Assembly: GCF_003985125.1 (NCBI RefSeq)
Contig: NZ_ML133568.1
Span: 337,749 to 401,748 of the forward strand
Source: Rhizobium phaseoli
GTDB taxonomy: Bacteria > Pseudomonadota > Alphaproteobacteria > Rhizobiales > Rhizobiaceae
Length of the DNA: 64,000 nt
Direction: 5' to 3'
Shown in pieces: positions 25,204-34,515 of the stretch (positions are counted from its first letter, which is position 1; each line of letters starts with the position of its first letter). The translations under genes and the position numbers were made by a program. The notes below the pieces were generated by a model. That model was not told the origin of the DNA, made no database searches, and saw nothing but the letters and a program-made list of their open reading frames with translations.

Positions 25204-26334
25204 CTACGATGTTGCCTCATCAATCACACGCCCCATGGCATATGACGGCTGGTAACCTGGCAACACGTTGCCAGTGGGTCTGATGGAACGCATCAACGCG
25301 TCTCGGGACTTGCCTACGATTGCACCTGCTTTTCGCAAGCCAAAAACGTATGGACCCACGTCAGCAGGCAGTGAATTGAGCGACAATCCCAACTCTTTAT
25401 CGGAAAGATGGGCGACAGATGCTGCCAGCTCAGCGACCTTCCTTTCCATCGCCGCGTATTCCTTCGTCAGGAGGAGTACGATGTTGTCAAAATCGCTCCA
25501 AAACTCTTCCGGCAAATCACGACGAATCGCGGCCATGTCGTCCCCAGCGGCCATTGCTTCCCACATTACCAATGGCGTGCAGCGTGAGATCAACGCATGG
25601 ATACGACGGTACTCGGAGCCTTTGAGTTTGAGGCGCAAGCCATTTGTGAATCTAACGACAAATCCCTCGTTGTCGCGTGGGAGCGTTGCAGTATGGAGCA
25701 TCATGTCCGCCATACTCCCGAACTCATGGCGTTCGGCCGCACGCCATCCCAACGCTTGGCTGGTCGTTCGAACCTCGTCGTAGGTTACTTCAAGACCTGA
25801 AGCGTGGTAGGCCGCCAACATCACCATGGCAGGCTCCGCATATCGCACGACAATTCTGTTTTCCGGATATACCGCCTCGAACAGATATGTCGTATCCGGT
25901 GACAGACTGGAGAGATCGTGGGCATCCAAGCGTGCTTGAGCCCATAGGGCCTGTTCGGAGTCGAACGCGCCTTTGGTGGCTGCGTGCCAACGGCCAGCAT
26001 CATTGAACACGATTATCAGACTACCATCGAGCTTTTCGAACGCCTCAAACGGCAGATCGGGTACTTCGCCATGCCGCTCGCCGACATTGAAAAACTTCGG
26101 AAACGGCGTGGCAACGACCCGACCAGCGCCCTCGTCCACAATGAGACCGCGAGCGATCAGCGAAAACTGATCCCAACCATCCTCATATACGCACCGGGGG
26201 GTATAGATGTAGAGCTGCAAAGTACCGGTTGCGTTCTGACGGCGATGGACATGGCCGAGCCCTTGGGCTCGCTTCAAGCCAGCGATAAGGTCGGGAAACG
26301 GGATTTGGCGGGCAGGGTGTATCGGGTCGTTCAT
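25204..26334 (-). CDS. T4 Rnl1-like ATP-dependent RNA ligase
   Basis: The 376-residue protein from the ATG at 26334 starts MNDPIHPARQIPFPDLIAGL; an upstream in-frame start at 26391 is less likely. It shows the nucleotidyl-transferase motifs of RNA ligases: ARGLIVD and PFPKFFNVGE before motif I, and EKLDGS with the AMP-accepting Lys at about 101. LFEAVYPENRIVV is motif III-like, EGFVVRF is motif IV and LKLKGSEY is motif V. It seals 3'-OH and 5'-phosphate ends, the complement of RtcB chemistry. Its place beside rtcR suggests a second arm of RNA repair. Confidence 0.85.
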   Translation of the reverse strand: MNDPIHPARQIPFPDLIAGLKRAQGLGHVHRRQNATGTLQLYIYTPRCVYEDGWDQFSLIARGLIVDEGAGRVVATPFPKFFNVGERHGEVPDLPFEAFEKLDGSLIIVFNDAGRWHAATKGAFDSEQALWAQARLDAHDLSSLSPDTTYLFEAVYPENRIVVRYAEPAMVMLAAYHASGLEVTYDEVRTTSQALGWRAAERHEFGSMADMMLHTATLPRDNEGFVVRFTNGLRLKLKGSEYRRIHALISRCTPLVMWEAMAAGDDMAAIRRDLPEEFWSDFDNIVLLLTKEYAAMERKVAELAASVAHLSDKELGLSLNSLPADVGPYVFGLRKAGAIVGKSRDALMRSIRPTGNVLPGYQPSYAMGRVIDEATS

Positions 26335-26376
26335 CTTTTCACAGCACCCTCTTTTATCGCCTTCAGAATTAATTTC

Positions 26377-26401
26377 GGCTGAACTTATCAATTGTTCAGC
26401 C
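26377..26401. promoter_or_regulatory. Inverted repeat upstream of the RNA ligase gene
   Basis: GGCTGAAC (26377-26384) and GTTCAGCC (26394-26401) are perfect 8-base arms around TTATCAATT. The centre is about 55 bases before the ligase start. It is a possible operator or a leader hairpin. Confidence 0.4.
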
Positions 26402-26615
26402 GTTCCACGCCGTCAAACGCGATTTACTAATAGATTTGATCGTCCGCTCTGATGGATGCAACGCCTATTGGGTTCGGACCCAACACAGCCTTTGCCAATC
26501 ATTTCGCTACTGGCGTTCGCGATCCCCGCGTCGAAGCGTGAAACCGATCCGAGAAAACGGGTCGATCAATCATGCTAATTTCGCTCAATCGTCGATCTTT
26601 GTGCCGGCACGGCCC

Positions 26616-27161
26616 TCATGCGCCTTCCTTTTCAGCGCTCGCCGCCATATGCCTGAGTTCGTCCCAGAGGCTTTCGGCGAAGCTGCGCAGAACGGTGAGT
26701 TCGAAGCTGTCATCGCCGGTGCGGACGATCTGGACGGAGATATGGCCGACCATGGTCATCGCCGAACTGCCTTCCGGGAAAACGGCGGGATCGAGATCGA
26801 TGGCGGTGCCTTTTGAGAGAAGCAGCCGTGAGGATCGGCCTGAGATGCCGATGCGCACGCGCCCGTGGCTCTGGTCCATGACGAAGGCTTTTCCCGCAAG
26901 TGCTGCCGCAAGGGCGGCAAGGCTGGTGGGGGAAAGCGGCTCGTTGCCGGCGACGAACCATTGGCGAAAGCCGGCCTTGCGGATCGAACTGTTCGCAAGG
27001 CCGGCTTTGGCCAGCTCGGTGGCCAGTGCCGGCGGCTCGATCGCGCCGAGCACGTGCAGCAGATGGCCTTCCGGCAGGGCTTCCAACCGGAGGCCGGACC
27101 CTGACATGCCGTTATATCTGGCGTCGGCGAGAACCGGTCTGTGCTGGGGAAGATCAGGCAT
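26616..27161 (-). CDS. soxG: Sarcosine oxidase / N-methylglutamate dehydrogenase gamma subunit
   Basis: The 181-residue protein from the ATG at 27161 overlaps the soxA end. Gamma subunits are small GcvT-like proteins: here GLRLEALPEGHLLHVLGAIE, then TAIDLDPAVFPEGSSAMTMV and GDDSFELTVLRSFAESLWDE. It stabilises the heterotetramer. It is the last gene of the soxBDAG order. With the linked glxBCD-like and type III glutamine synthetase genes, the enzyme may act on N-methylglutamate (an MgdD equivalent) rather than free sarcosine. Confidence 0.85.
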   Translation of the reverse strand: MPDLPQHRPVLADARYNGMSGSGLRLEALPEGHLLHVLGAIEPPALATELAKAGLANSSIRKAGFRQWFVAGNEPLSPTSLAALAAALAGKAFVMDQSHGRVRIGISGRSSRLLLSKGTAIDLDPAVFPEGSSAMTMVGHISVQIVRTGDDSFELTVLRSFAESLWDELRHMAASAEKEGA

Positions 27162-30108
27162 GGAGCTTCTCGTTTTCGGGATCGATGAAGACGGGATGGC
27201 AGAGCACCGCATCGGTGTATTCATTGTGCAGACCGTTCCAGACCGTCACCTTCTCACCGATACGCTCCGGCCCGCGCCGGACGAGCGCCAGACCGATCTT
27301 ATGGCCGAGCGTCGGCGAAAAGACGCTTGATGTAACGTAGCCCTGATCGTTTTCGAGCGTCGCCGCCGCACCCTCGGCAAGGACATGCGAGCCAGTGCGG
27401 AAACCGCTGGCCGGGTTGAGCGGCTTGACGCCAACGAGGCGCGGGCGCTCGGGGTCCTGCAGGCCCTCACGGGCGAGCATCGCCTTGCCGATGAAATCCG
27501 GCTTGGTCGATGACACCATGCGGCCGAAGCCGAGATCATCAGGGGTGACCGTGCCGTTGATCTCGGCATGGGTGACATGGCCCTTTTCGATGCGCAGGAC
27601 GCCGAGCGCTTCGGCGCCGTAGGCGCAGATGCCATGTTTTTCGCCGGCCGCCATGATGGCGTCGGCAACGCTCTCGCCGTAGCCGGCCGGCACCGCCAGC
27701 TCGTAAGCGAGTTCGCCCGAGAAGGAGATCCGGAACAGCCGGCCTTCGAGGCGGCCTGCGAATAGCGACACCTGGCGGGCGCTCATGAAAGGGAAGGCCG
27801 CATCGGAAAGATCCTCGTCGACGATCTCCGAGAGGATCGCGCGCGACTTCGGCCCGGCAACGGCCATCTGCGCCCATTGGTCGGTCGAGGAGGCGAAGCA
27901 GACGTCGAGTTCCGGCCAGAGCGTCTGGGCGCAGAATTCGAGATGGGTCAGCACACCGGCGGCAAGCGCCGTCGTCGTCGTCATGAAGAAATGCTCGTCG
28001 CTGAAGCGGCTGGTGGTGCCGTCGTCATAGATGAAGCCGTCCTCGCGCAGCATGATGCCGTAACGCGCCTTGCCGACCGCAAGCTTGGCGAAGCCGTTGC
28101 AATAGATCCGATCGAGGAAGGTCGCCGCATCCTTGCCTGATATTTCGATCTTGCCGAGCGTCGAGACGTCACAAAGGCCGGCGTTCTTCCGGATGTTCAG
28201 CACCTCGCGGTCGACGCTGTCGCGCCACGTCGCCTCACCGGCGCGCGGGAACCAGGAGGAACGATACCAGAGGCCGGTTTCGACGAAGACCGCGCCATTC
28301 TTCTCAGCCCAGCCATGCAGCGGCGATTTGCGCGCCGGCTGGAAATCCTTGCCGCGCGAGGCGCCGGTCAGAGCGCCGAAGGAAACCGGCGTGTAGAAGG
28401 GCCGGAAGGTCGTCGTTCCCACTTCGGCGGGCGACACTCCACGCGCTTCGGCCAGTATGCCGATGGCGTTGATGTTGGAAAGCTTGCCCTGATCGGTCGC
28501 CATGCCTGATGTCGTGTAGCGCTTGGCGAGCTCGACATGGCCGTAGCCTTCGCGCACGGCAAGCCCGAGGTCCTTGAGATGGACGTCGTTCTGATAATCG
28601 ACGAAGGCCTTGCCCTTCGAGCCTTTGACCGACCAGAGCGGCTTTGCATGCGGAGCCGTCTCGGGAGCTGAAACAAACGCCGGTTCCGCTGCAAAGCCGA
28701 TTGCCTGCATTGCGGCGGCGGCCTTCGCCGCGCCATCGCCGAGGCAGGCTGCGGTCTGCGCAAGGCCGGCAGCTGCGCCGGCAACGGCGAGGCCGTCCTG
28801 TGATGCCGGCGCCAGAAAGGCTGAAGACACCTCGGACCATTGCGGCTTGCCGCCGCGATGGCAGGCCAGATGAATGACCGGGCTCCAGCCGCCCGACATG
28901 GCAAGCGCATCCGCGTCGATCCGGCGAATGCCGCCTGCGGTCTCGATGCTGACGCCGCGCAGGCGCTTGCCGCCCTCTGCATCGATGACCCGGGCGCCCC
29001 GCAGAACCTCGGCGCGGCCCTGCCAGCCCTTGCCGCCATCGACGCGGCTGTCGACGATCGCGGCAACTCGAAGGCCGGCGGCTTCGAGGTCGGCGGCGGT
29101 GTCATATGCAGTATCGTTGGTGGTGAAGATCACCGTGCTTTGGCCTGGCGCCACCGCCTGCCGATTGAGATAGCTGCGCATGGCGCCTGCCATCATCACG
29201 CCGGGGATGTCGTTGCCGCCGAAGACCAGCGGCCGCTCCTCGGCACCTGTCGCCAGGATCGCCTGCCGGGCGACGATGCGCCACAAGCGTTCGACCGGGC
29301 GGTCCGGATCAGGCAGCGCCACATGCTTCTGCACACGTTCGACCGCGCCGAAAACATTGTCGTCGTACCAGCCGAACACGGTCATGCGCGGCAGGCGGCG
29401 CACATTCGCCAGCCCTTCGAGTTCGGCCAGCAACTCGCCGAGAACAGCGTCCGCCGGCTTGCCGTCGACAGCGCCCCTTGCGGAAAGCAGTCTGCCGCCG
29501 AGTTCGGCGCCTTCGTCGGCAAGAATGACGCGCGCGCCGGCGCGCCCCGCCGTCAGCGCTGCGGCAAGACCGGCGGGACCGGCGCCGATCACCAGCAGAT
29601 CGCAATGCGCCCAGCATTTCTCATAGGCGTCGGGATCGGCTTCGTAGGAGGCGCGGCCAAGGCCCGCCGCCTTGCGGATCACCGGCTCGTAGAGCTTTTC
29701 CCAGAGGGCCGCCGGCCACATGAAGGTTTTGTAGTAGAAACCGGCGCTGAGGAAAGGCGAGAGCAAGCCGTTGACGGCGCCGACATCGAAACCGAGCGAA
29801 GGCCAGCGGTTCTGGCTCTTGGCCGTCAGCCCCTGGTAAAGCTCGATCATCGTCGCGCGCGTATTCGGTTCGGTGCGCCCGCCGCTGCCTGTCGTCACCA
29901 GCGCGTTCGGTTCGGCGGCTCCCGCCGTCAGGATGCCGCGCGGGCGATGATATTTGAAACTGCGGCCGACGAGCTGGACGCCGTTGGCCAGCAGCGCAGA
30001 GGCGAGCGTATCGCCCGGATGGCCTTCCAGCGCCTTGCCGTCGAAGGTGAAGCCGAGGGTCTTGGCGCGGTCGATGCGGCCGCCCGAGGAAAGACGGAAG
30101 CTCGTCAT
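27154..30108 (-). CDS. soxA: Sarcosine oxidase / N-methylglutamate dehydrogenase alpha subunit
   Basis: The 984-residue multidomain subunit starts with a ferredoxin-like segment (about 1-100; FTFDGKALEGHPGDTLASAL, GRSFKYHRPRG). A pyridine-nucleotide disulfide reductase domain follows, with VIGAGPAGLAAALTAGRAGA at about 170-190 and the ATGAEERPLVFGGNDIPGV segment. The C-terminal tetrahydrofolate-binding GcvT domain (about 600-980; FSGELAYELAVPAGYGE) passes the methyl-derived carbon to folate. It overlaps soxD upstream and soxG downstream, so the four subunits are made together. Confidence 0.92.
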   Translation of the reverse strand: MTSFRLSSGGRIDRAKTLGFTFDGKALEGHPGDTLASALLANGVQLVGRSFKYHRPRGILTAGAAEPNALVTTGSGGRTEPNTRATMIELYQGLTAKSQNRWPSLGFDVGAVNGLLSPFLSAGFYYKTFMWPAALWEKLYEPVIRKAAGLGRASYEADPDAYEKCWAHCDLLVIGAGPAGLAAALTAGRAGARVILADEGAELGGRLLSARGAVDGKPADAVLGELLAELEGLANVRRLPRMTVFGWYDDNVFGAVERVQKHVALPDPDRPVERLWRIVARQAILATGAEERPLVFGGNDIPGVMMAGAMRSYLNRQAVAPGQSTVIFTTNDTAYDTAADLEAAGLRVAAIVDSRVDGGKGWQGRAEVLRGARVIDAEGGKRLRGVSIETAGGIRRIDADALAMSGGWSPVIHLACHRGGKPQWSEVSSAFLAPASQDGLAVAGAAAGLAQTAACLGDGAAKAAAAMQAIGFAAEPAFVSAPETAPHAKPLWSVKGSKGKAFVDYQNDVHLKDLGLAVREGYGHVELAKRYTTSGMATDQGKLSNINAIGILAEARGVSPAEVGTTTFRPFYTPVSFGALTGASRGKDFQPARKSPLHGWAEKNGAVFVETGLWYRSSWFPRAGEATWRDSVDREVLNIRKNAGLCDVSTLGKIEISGKDAATFLDRIYCNGFAKLAVGKARYGIMLREDGFIYDDGTTSRFSDEHFFMTTTTALAAGVLTHLEFCAQTLWPELDVCFASSTDQWAQMAVAGPKSRAILSEIVDEDLSDAAFPFMSARQVSLFAGRLEGRLFRISFSGELAYELAVPAGYGESVADAIMAAGEKHGICAYGAEALGVLRIEKGHVTHAEINGTVTPDDLGFGRMVSSTKPDFIGKAMLAREGLQDPERPRLVGVKPLNPASGFRTGSHVLAEGAAATLENDQGYVTSSVFSPTLGHKIGLALVRRGPERIGEKVTVWNGLHNEYTDAVLCHPVFIDPENEKLHA

Positions 30109-30392
30109 GCCGGTTCTCCGGCGAGCTTGGCAAGAGCGGCATCCCTGACGCCATGAACCTTATGGGTGACGGTATCGCGCTCGACGATCAGCCAGCGGCG
30201 GCATCCGGAGGAATGGTGCCAATATTCGCTGTGCCGGCCCTTCGGATTGTCGCGCAGATAGACATAGTCGTACCAGGCATCCTGACAGGCCTCCGGCGCC
30301 GGCCGGACCAGGTTCGCGTCGCCGCGGATCGAGAATTCCTCCTTGGGCCGGACGCCGCAATGAGGACATGAAATCAGGCTCGCCATCGTCAA
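30105..30392 (-). CDS. soxD: Sarcosine oxidase / N-methylglutamate dehydrogenase delta subunit
   Basis: The 95-residue (or 93 from the second ATG at 30386) zinc protein carries ISCPHCGVRPKEEF, with CxxC near the N-terminus, a conserved WYDYVYLRDNPKG, and HSSGCRRWLIVERDT. These are hallmarks of the delta subunit of heterotetrameric sarcosine oxidases. It overlaps soxA by four bases and follows soxB by six. Confidence 0.92.
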   Translation of the reverse strand: MTMASLISCPHCGVRPKEEFSIRGDANLVRPAPEACQDAWYDYVYLRDNPKGRHSEYWHHSSGCRRWLIVERDTVTHKVHGVRDAALAKLAGEPA

Positions 30393-30398
30393 ATGTCC

Positions 30399-31649
30399 TC
30401 AGTGCAGATTGGGCTGGGCGCCGACGCCCTTTTCGTCGATCGGATAGCCGCGCGCGAAACGGTCGAGCCGGAAGGCGCGCGCCGTCTGATGCGGCGTGTT
30501 GCGGGCGATCAGATGGGCGTAGCAGAAGCCGGAGGCGGGTGTTGCCTTGAAGCCGCCGTAACACCAGCCGGCGTTCAGATAGAGATTGTCGATATGGGTG
30601 CGGTCGATGATCGGCGAGCCGTCCATGCTCATGTCCATCACCCCGCCCCAGGAACGCAGGAAACGTACCCGCGACAGCGAAGGGATCATTGCCACGCCGG
30701 CTTCGGCGACATGCTCGACGGTCGCCAGATTGCCGCGCTGGGCATAGGAATTATAGCCGTCGATATCGCCGCCGAAGACAAGCCCGCCCTTGTCGGACTG
30801 GGAGACGTAGAAATGCCCGGCGCCGAAAGTGACGACATTGTCGATGAAGGGTTTCAGCCCTTCGGAGACAAAGGCCTGCAGCACATGGCTTTCGATCGGC
30901 AGGCGGAGGCCGACCATATCGGCCACGACGGTGGAATTGCCGGCCGCCGCCAGCGCCAGCTTGCCGCAGCCGATGAAGCCCCTGCTGGTCTCGACGCCCG
31001 TCACCTGACCGTTTTCGCGGCGGATTCCGGTCACCTCGCACTGGGTGATGATGTCGACACCGCGGCTATCTGCGCCGCGGGCATAACCCCAGGCGACCGC
31101 ATCATGGCGCACCGTGCCGCCGCGTGGGTGGAACAAGGCGCCCATCACGGGAAAGCGGGCATTGTCGAAATCGAGGAAGGGCAGCTTCTTGCGCACCGCC
31201 TGCCGGTCGAGCAGCTCAGCGTCGACGCCGTGCAGCCGCATGGCGTTGCCGCGGCGTGTATAGGCGTCTCGCTGCGCGTCGGAATGAAAGAGGTTGAGCA
31301 CGCCGCGCTGCGAGACCATGGCGTTGAAATTGAAGTCTTGCTCCAGCCCCTCCCACAATTTCATCGACAGCTCGTAGAAGGGATTGTTGCCGGGCAGCAG
31401 GTAGTTGGACCGGATGATCGTGGTGTTCCTGCCGATATTGCCGGAGCCGAGATAACCCTTTTCGAGGACGGCGACATTGGTGATGCCGAACTCCTTGCCG
31501 AGATAATAGGCGGTGGCCAAACCGTGACCGCCGCCACCGACGATGACGACGTCGTAATGCGGCTTCGGCGCCGGGTCGCGCCAGGCAGGCGCCCAGCCTT
31601 TGTTGCCGCGAAGGCCGTTGAGGAAAATCGAGAGAGCGGAGTAGCGCAT
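30399..31649 (-). CDS. soxB: Sarcosine oxidase / N-methylglutamate dehydrogenase beta subunit
   Basis: The 416-residue flavoprotein of the DAO family has the FAD motif VIVGGGGHGLATAYYL (GxGxxG at 38-43), GSGNIGRNTTIIRSNY near the covalent-flavin His region, and the C-terminal NAGWCYGGFKATPASG. It oxidises the N-methylated amino acid. It is the first gene of soxBDAG and is divergent from the GlxA-type regulator at 31737. Confidence 0.92.
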   Translation of the reverse strand: MRYSALSIFLNGLRGNKGWAPAWRDPAPKPHYDVVIVGGGGHGLATAYYLGKEFGITNVAVLEKGYLGSGNIGRNTTIIRSNYLLPGNNPFYELSMKLWEGLEQDFNFNAMVSQRGVLNLFHSDAQRDAYTRRGNAMRLHGVDAELLDRQAVRKKLPFLDFDNARFPVMGALFHPRGGTVRHDAVAWGYARGADSRGVDIITQCEVTGIRRENGQVTGVETSRGFIGCGKLALAAAGNSTVVADMVGLRLPIESHVLQAFVSEGLKPFIDNVVTFGAGHFYVSQSDKGGLVFGGDIDGYNSYAQRGNLATVEHVAEAGVAMIPSLSRVRFLRSWGGVMDMSMDGSPIIDRTHIDNLYLNAGWCYGGFKATPASGFCYAHLIARNTPHQTARAFRLDRFARGYPIDEKGVGAQPNLH

Positions 31650-31736
31650 GGGTCAATCCGAATGGAGTGGCCGCATGATGCCAGAAAGACCAGCGCGGAC
31701 TTGCGCAATTAGGACACTAATGAATATAAAAGGGAC

Positions 31737-32696
31737 ATGTCCTCGCCCGATACCAGAAATGTCCAGGAGATCGGCTTCATCCTGATCCCGGGATTCGCGC
31801 TGATGTCCTACGCTTCGGCGACGGAGCCGTTGCGGGCAGCAAATCTTCTGGCTGGTCGCGATATTTATCGTCTGCGGACCTTCTCGCCGGACGGCGCGCC
31901 TGTTCTCTCCTCCTCCGGCGTGCCGGTGCCGGCCGAACCTCTTCCCATCAGGGGCGCGGGGCTCGGCACGGCCTTCGTCTGCGCCGGCGGCTCGCCGCGC
32001 GACTGGCGCTATCCGGGCGTACTCGCCTGCCTCAGGCAGTTGTCGCGCGAAGGTGTCAGGATCGGCGGCATTTCGGGCGGTCCCTATCTGATGGCGGCCG
32101 CCGGACTGCTCGCCGGCCGCGACTTCACCATCCACTGGGAGTACGCCGCCGCTCTTCTCGAGGCCTTCCCCGATCTTTCGCCGCGCCAGGCGCGCTTTAT
32201 GATCGACGGCAGCAGAATCACCTGCGGCGGCGGCATCTCAGCCCTCGACATGATGCATGTGCTGATCACCGAGCGCATGGGGCCGGATTTCGCCCGCCGC
32301 GTCAGCGACTGGTATCTGCACACGGAGGTCAACGAACCGGCAGCGCCCCAGCGGGCGTCGCTCGCCGAGCGTTACGGCGTCCATCATCCCGGCCTGCTCA
32401 GCGTTCTCGAGCGTATGGAGGAGACGATCGAGATGCCGCTCGACCGCGCCGCCATGGCGCGCATCGCCGGTGTTTCCGCCCGTCATCTCGACCGGCTCTT
32501 CTCGGCCCATCTCGGCACCACCTTCCTCGATCAATATCACAGGATCCGGCTGCAGCATGCTCACCGCCTGCTGAAGCAGAGCCCGCTTTCCGTCTCGGAG
32601 ATCGCGGTCGCCACCGGCTTTTCCAGTCTCAGCCACTTTTCCCGGATGTTCCGCGCCCTCTATGGCATTGCGCCGCGACAGGCGAGGCGGGATTAG
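31737..32696 (+). CDS. glxA: GlxA-type AraC-family regulator (DJ-1/PfpI plus HTH)
   Basis: The 319-residue protein has an N-terminal class I amidotransferase-like domain (IGFILIPGFALMSYASATEP, GISGGPYLMAAAGLLAGR) with no complete catalytic triad visible. The C-terminal AraC HTH pair covers about 215-315 (MARIAGVSARHLDRLFSAHL, then IAVATGFSSLSHFSRMFRAL). Such regulators (GbdR, SouR and GlxA types) control glycine betaine/sarcosine genes. It is divergent from soxBDAG, 87 bases away, which makes that operon the expected target. Confidence 0.85.
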   Translation: MSSPDTRNVQEIGFILIPGFALMSYASATEPLRAANLLAGRDIYRLRTFSPDGAPVLSSSGVPVPAEPLPIRGAGLGTAFVCAGGSPRDWRYPGVLACLRQLSREGVRIGGISGGPYLMAAAGLLAGRDFTIHWEYAAALLEAFPDLSPRQARFMIDGSRITCGGGISALDMMHVLITERMGPDFARRVSDWYLHTEVNEPAAPQRASLAERYGVHHPGLLSVLERMEETIEMPLDRAAMARIAGVSARHLDRLFSAHLGTTFLDQYHRIRLQHAHRLLKQSPLSVSEIAVATGFSSLSHFSRMFRALYGIAPRQARRD

Positions 32697-32773
32697 GTTT
32701 TCTTCACGGTTGAGGAACTTTCACCAGGGGGATAGGTTGGCATCGAGACAAAAGAGCAGGCGGCGGGACATTC

Positions 32774-33451
32774 ATGACAACCAAGCGTGAAACGGCAGAG
32801 CAACCGGACCATGGCGGACGCGCGCCCTTTTCCCAGGACCCGCACGCCGTTCGGGAGCCGAAGGAAAACAACCTCGAAATGGCGATCGGCCATGAGGTGC
32901 GGGCCTATCGCAAGAAACTCGGCATCACGGTCACCGATCTCGCCGCCGCCACCGGCATCTCGCTCGGCATGCTTTCGAAGATCGAGAATGGCAACATTTC
33001 ACCATCGCTGACGACGCTGCAATCGCTGTCGCGGGCGCTCGGCGTGCCGCTGACCGCTTTCTTCAGGCGCTACGAGGAACCGCGCAATGCCGTCTTCGTC
33101 AAGGCGGGAGAGGGCGTCGAGCTCGAACGGCGCGGCACGCGCGCCGGCCATCAATATAATCTGCTCGGCCATATCGATAACAATTCGAGCGGCGTCATCG
33201 TCGAGCCCTATCTCATCACGCTGACGGCCGATTCCGATGTCTTCCCGACCTTCCAGCACGAGGGCATGGAGTTCCTCTACATGCTCGAGGGCGAGGTGGT
33301 CTATCGCCACGGCGACCAGCTTTTCCAGATGCAGCCGGGCGACAGCCTGTTCTTCGACGCCGATGCGCCGCATGGGCCGGAACAGCTGGTGAAACTGCCG
33401 AGCCGCTACCTCTCGATCATCAGCTATCCCCAACAAGTCACTAGAGGCTAA
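32774..33451 (+). CDS. XRE-cupin transcriptional regulator
   Basis: The 225-residue protein has an HTH at about 35-95 (EVRAYRKKLGITVTDLAAAT, then SLGMLSKIENGNISPSLTTL). A cupin domain covers about 125-220 (FQHEGMEFLYMLEGEVVYRH, DADAPHGPEQL). Members of this class control polyamine, betaine and amino-acid genes. It lies 90 bases before the glutamine-amidotransferase-like gene and is a likely local regulator of the glx/gmaS genes. Confidence 0.85.
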   Translation: MTTKRETAEQPDHGGRAPFSQDPHAVREPKENNLEMAIGHEVRAYRKKLGITVTDLAAATGISLGMLSKIENGNISPSLTTLQSLSRALGVPLTAFFRRYEEPRNAVFVKAGEGVELERRGTRAGHQYNLLGHIDNNSSGVIVEPYLITLTADSDVFPTFQHEGMEFLYMLEGEVVYRHGDQLFQMQPGDSLFFDADAPHGPEQLVKLPSRYLSIISYPQQVTRG

Positions 33452-33541
33452 TGTTGCCTTAAAAGAAAAATTTATTCTTCCCAGTTGAAGACCGCAAACA
33501 GAGCTGTTACTCCTTTCGCAACATGAACGGAGGCACACGCT

Positions 33542-34447
33542 ATGTGCGGCATTGTTGGATTGTTCCTCAAGGACAAGAGCCTTGAACCCCAGCTGGGAAA
33601 TCTGCTCTCGGATATGCTGATCACCATGACGGATCGCGGCCCGGATTCGGCCGGCATCGCGATCTATGGCGGTTCTGCCGAGGGCAAAGCCAAAATCACC
33701 ATTCAGTCCGCCAATCCGGGCGCGGACTTCGAAGGCCTCGCCGGCGACCTCGAGAAGGCCGGCATCAAAGCCGAGGTGTCGGTCAAGAGCACGCATGCGG
33801 TCGTCGAGCTCGAAGCCTCGAAGCTTGGCGCCGTGCGCAAGGCGCTTGCAGAGATCCGACCGGCGGTCCGTCTGATGGGATCGGGCGAAAGCGTCGAAAT
33901 TTACAAGGAAATCGGCCTTCCCAAGGATGTCGTGGCGCGCTTCGGCGTGCGTGCGATGAGCGGCACCCACGGCATCGGCCATACCCGCATGGCGACCGAA
34001 TCCGCGGTCACCACGCTCGGCGCCCATCCGTTCTCGACCGGCGCCGACCAGTGCCTGGTGCACAACGGCTCGCTGTCCAATCACCACAACCTGCGCCGCG
34101 AACTGATCCGCGAAGGCATGAGCTTCGAGACGCAGAACGATTCCGAAGTCGCCGCCGCCTATCTGACGGCCGAAATGGCCAAGGGCAAGGATCTCGGCCA
34201 GGCGCTGACCGGCGCGCTCGACGATCTCGACGGCTTCTTCACCTTCGTCGTCGGCACCAAATCCGGCTTCGGCGTGGTGCGCGACCCGATCGCCTGCAAG
34301 CCCGCCGTCATGGCCGAGACCGAGCAATATGTCGCCTTCGGTTCGGAGTACCGCGCGCTGGTCAACCTTCCCGGCATCGAAAATGCCCGCGTCTGGGAGC
34401 CGGAGCCGGCGACTGTTTATTTCTGGGATCACGACAAGGCCGCCTGA
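33542..34447 (+). CDS. glxB: Class II glutamine amidotransferase-like subunit (GlxB / MgsA type)
   Basis: The 301-residue protein has the N-terminal nucleophile MCGIVGLF (Cys2), then RGPDSAGIAIYGG, GTHGIGHTRMATES, HNGSLSNHHNLRREL and the NDSEVAAAYL block of class II amidotransferases. It corresponds to the glutaminase-like part of glutamate synthase as a separate protein. In methylated-amine users the equivalent MgsA is part of N-methylglutamate synthase. Strong GGAGG lies before the ATG. Two partner subunits follow. Confidence 0.88.
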   Translation: MCGIVGLFLKDKSLEPQLGNLLSDMLITMTDRGPDSAGIAIYGGSAEGKAKITIQSANPGADFEGLAGDLEKAGIKAEVSVKSTHAVVELEASKLGAVRKALAEIRPAVRLMGSGESVEIYKEIGLPKDVVARFGVRAMSGTHGIGHTRMATESAVTTLGAHPFSTGADQCLVHNGSLSNHHNLRRELIREGMSFETQNDSEVAAAYLTAEMAKGKDLGQALTGALDDLDGFFTFVVGTKSGFGVVRDPIACKPAVMAETEQYVAFGSEYRALVNLPGIENARVWEPEPATVYFWDHDKAA

Positions 34448-34515
34448 GGGGCGCCTGACAGCAGGCGGCGGCTGACACCACCTACCAGACAACCGAGGAT
34501 TCCAACGAGGATTCA

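Noticed and set aside
25045..25245. 66-residue ORF after rtcR
   Set aside because: No ribosome site, no recognisable motif, and partial overlap with the RNA ligase 3' end.
28840..30156. 438-residue plus-strand ORF
   Set aside because: It is the antisense shadow of soxA, with an Arg/Ala/Gly-rich composition and no domain. Similar shadows lie opposite rtcB, rsr, the RND permease and the GH94-like gene.
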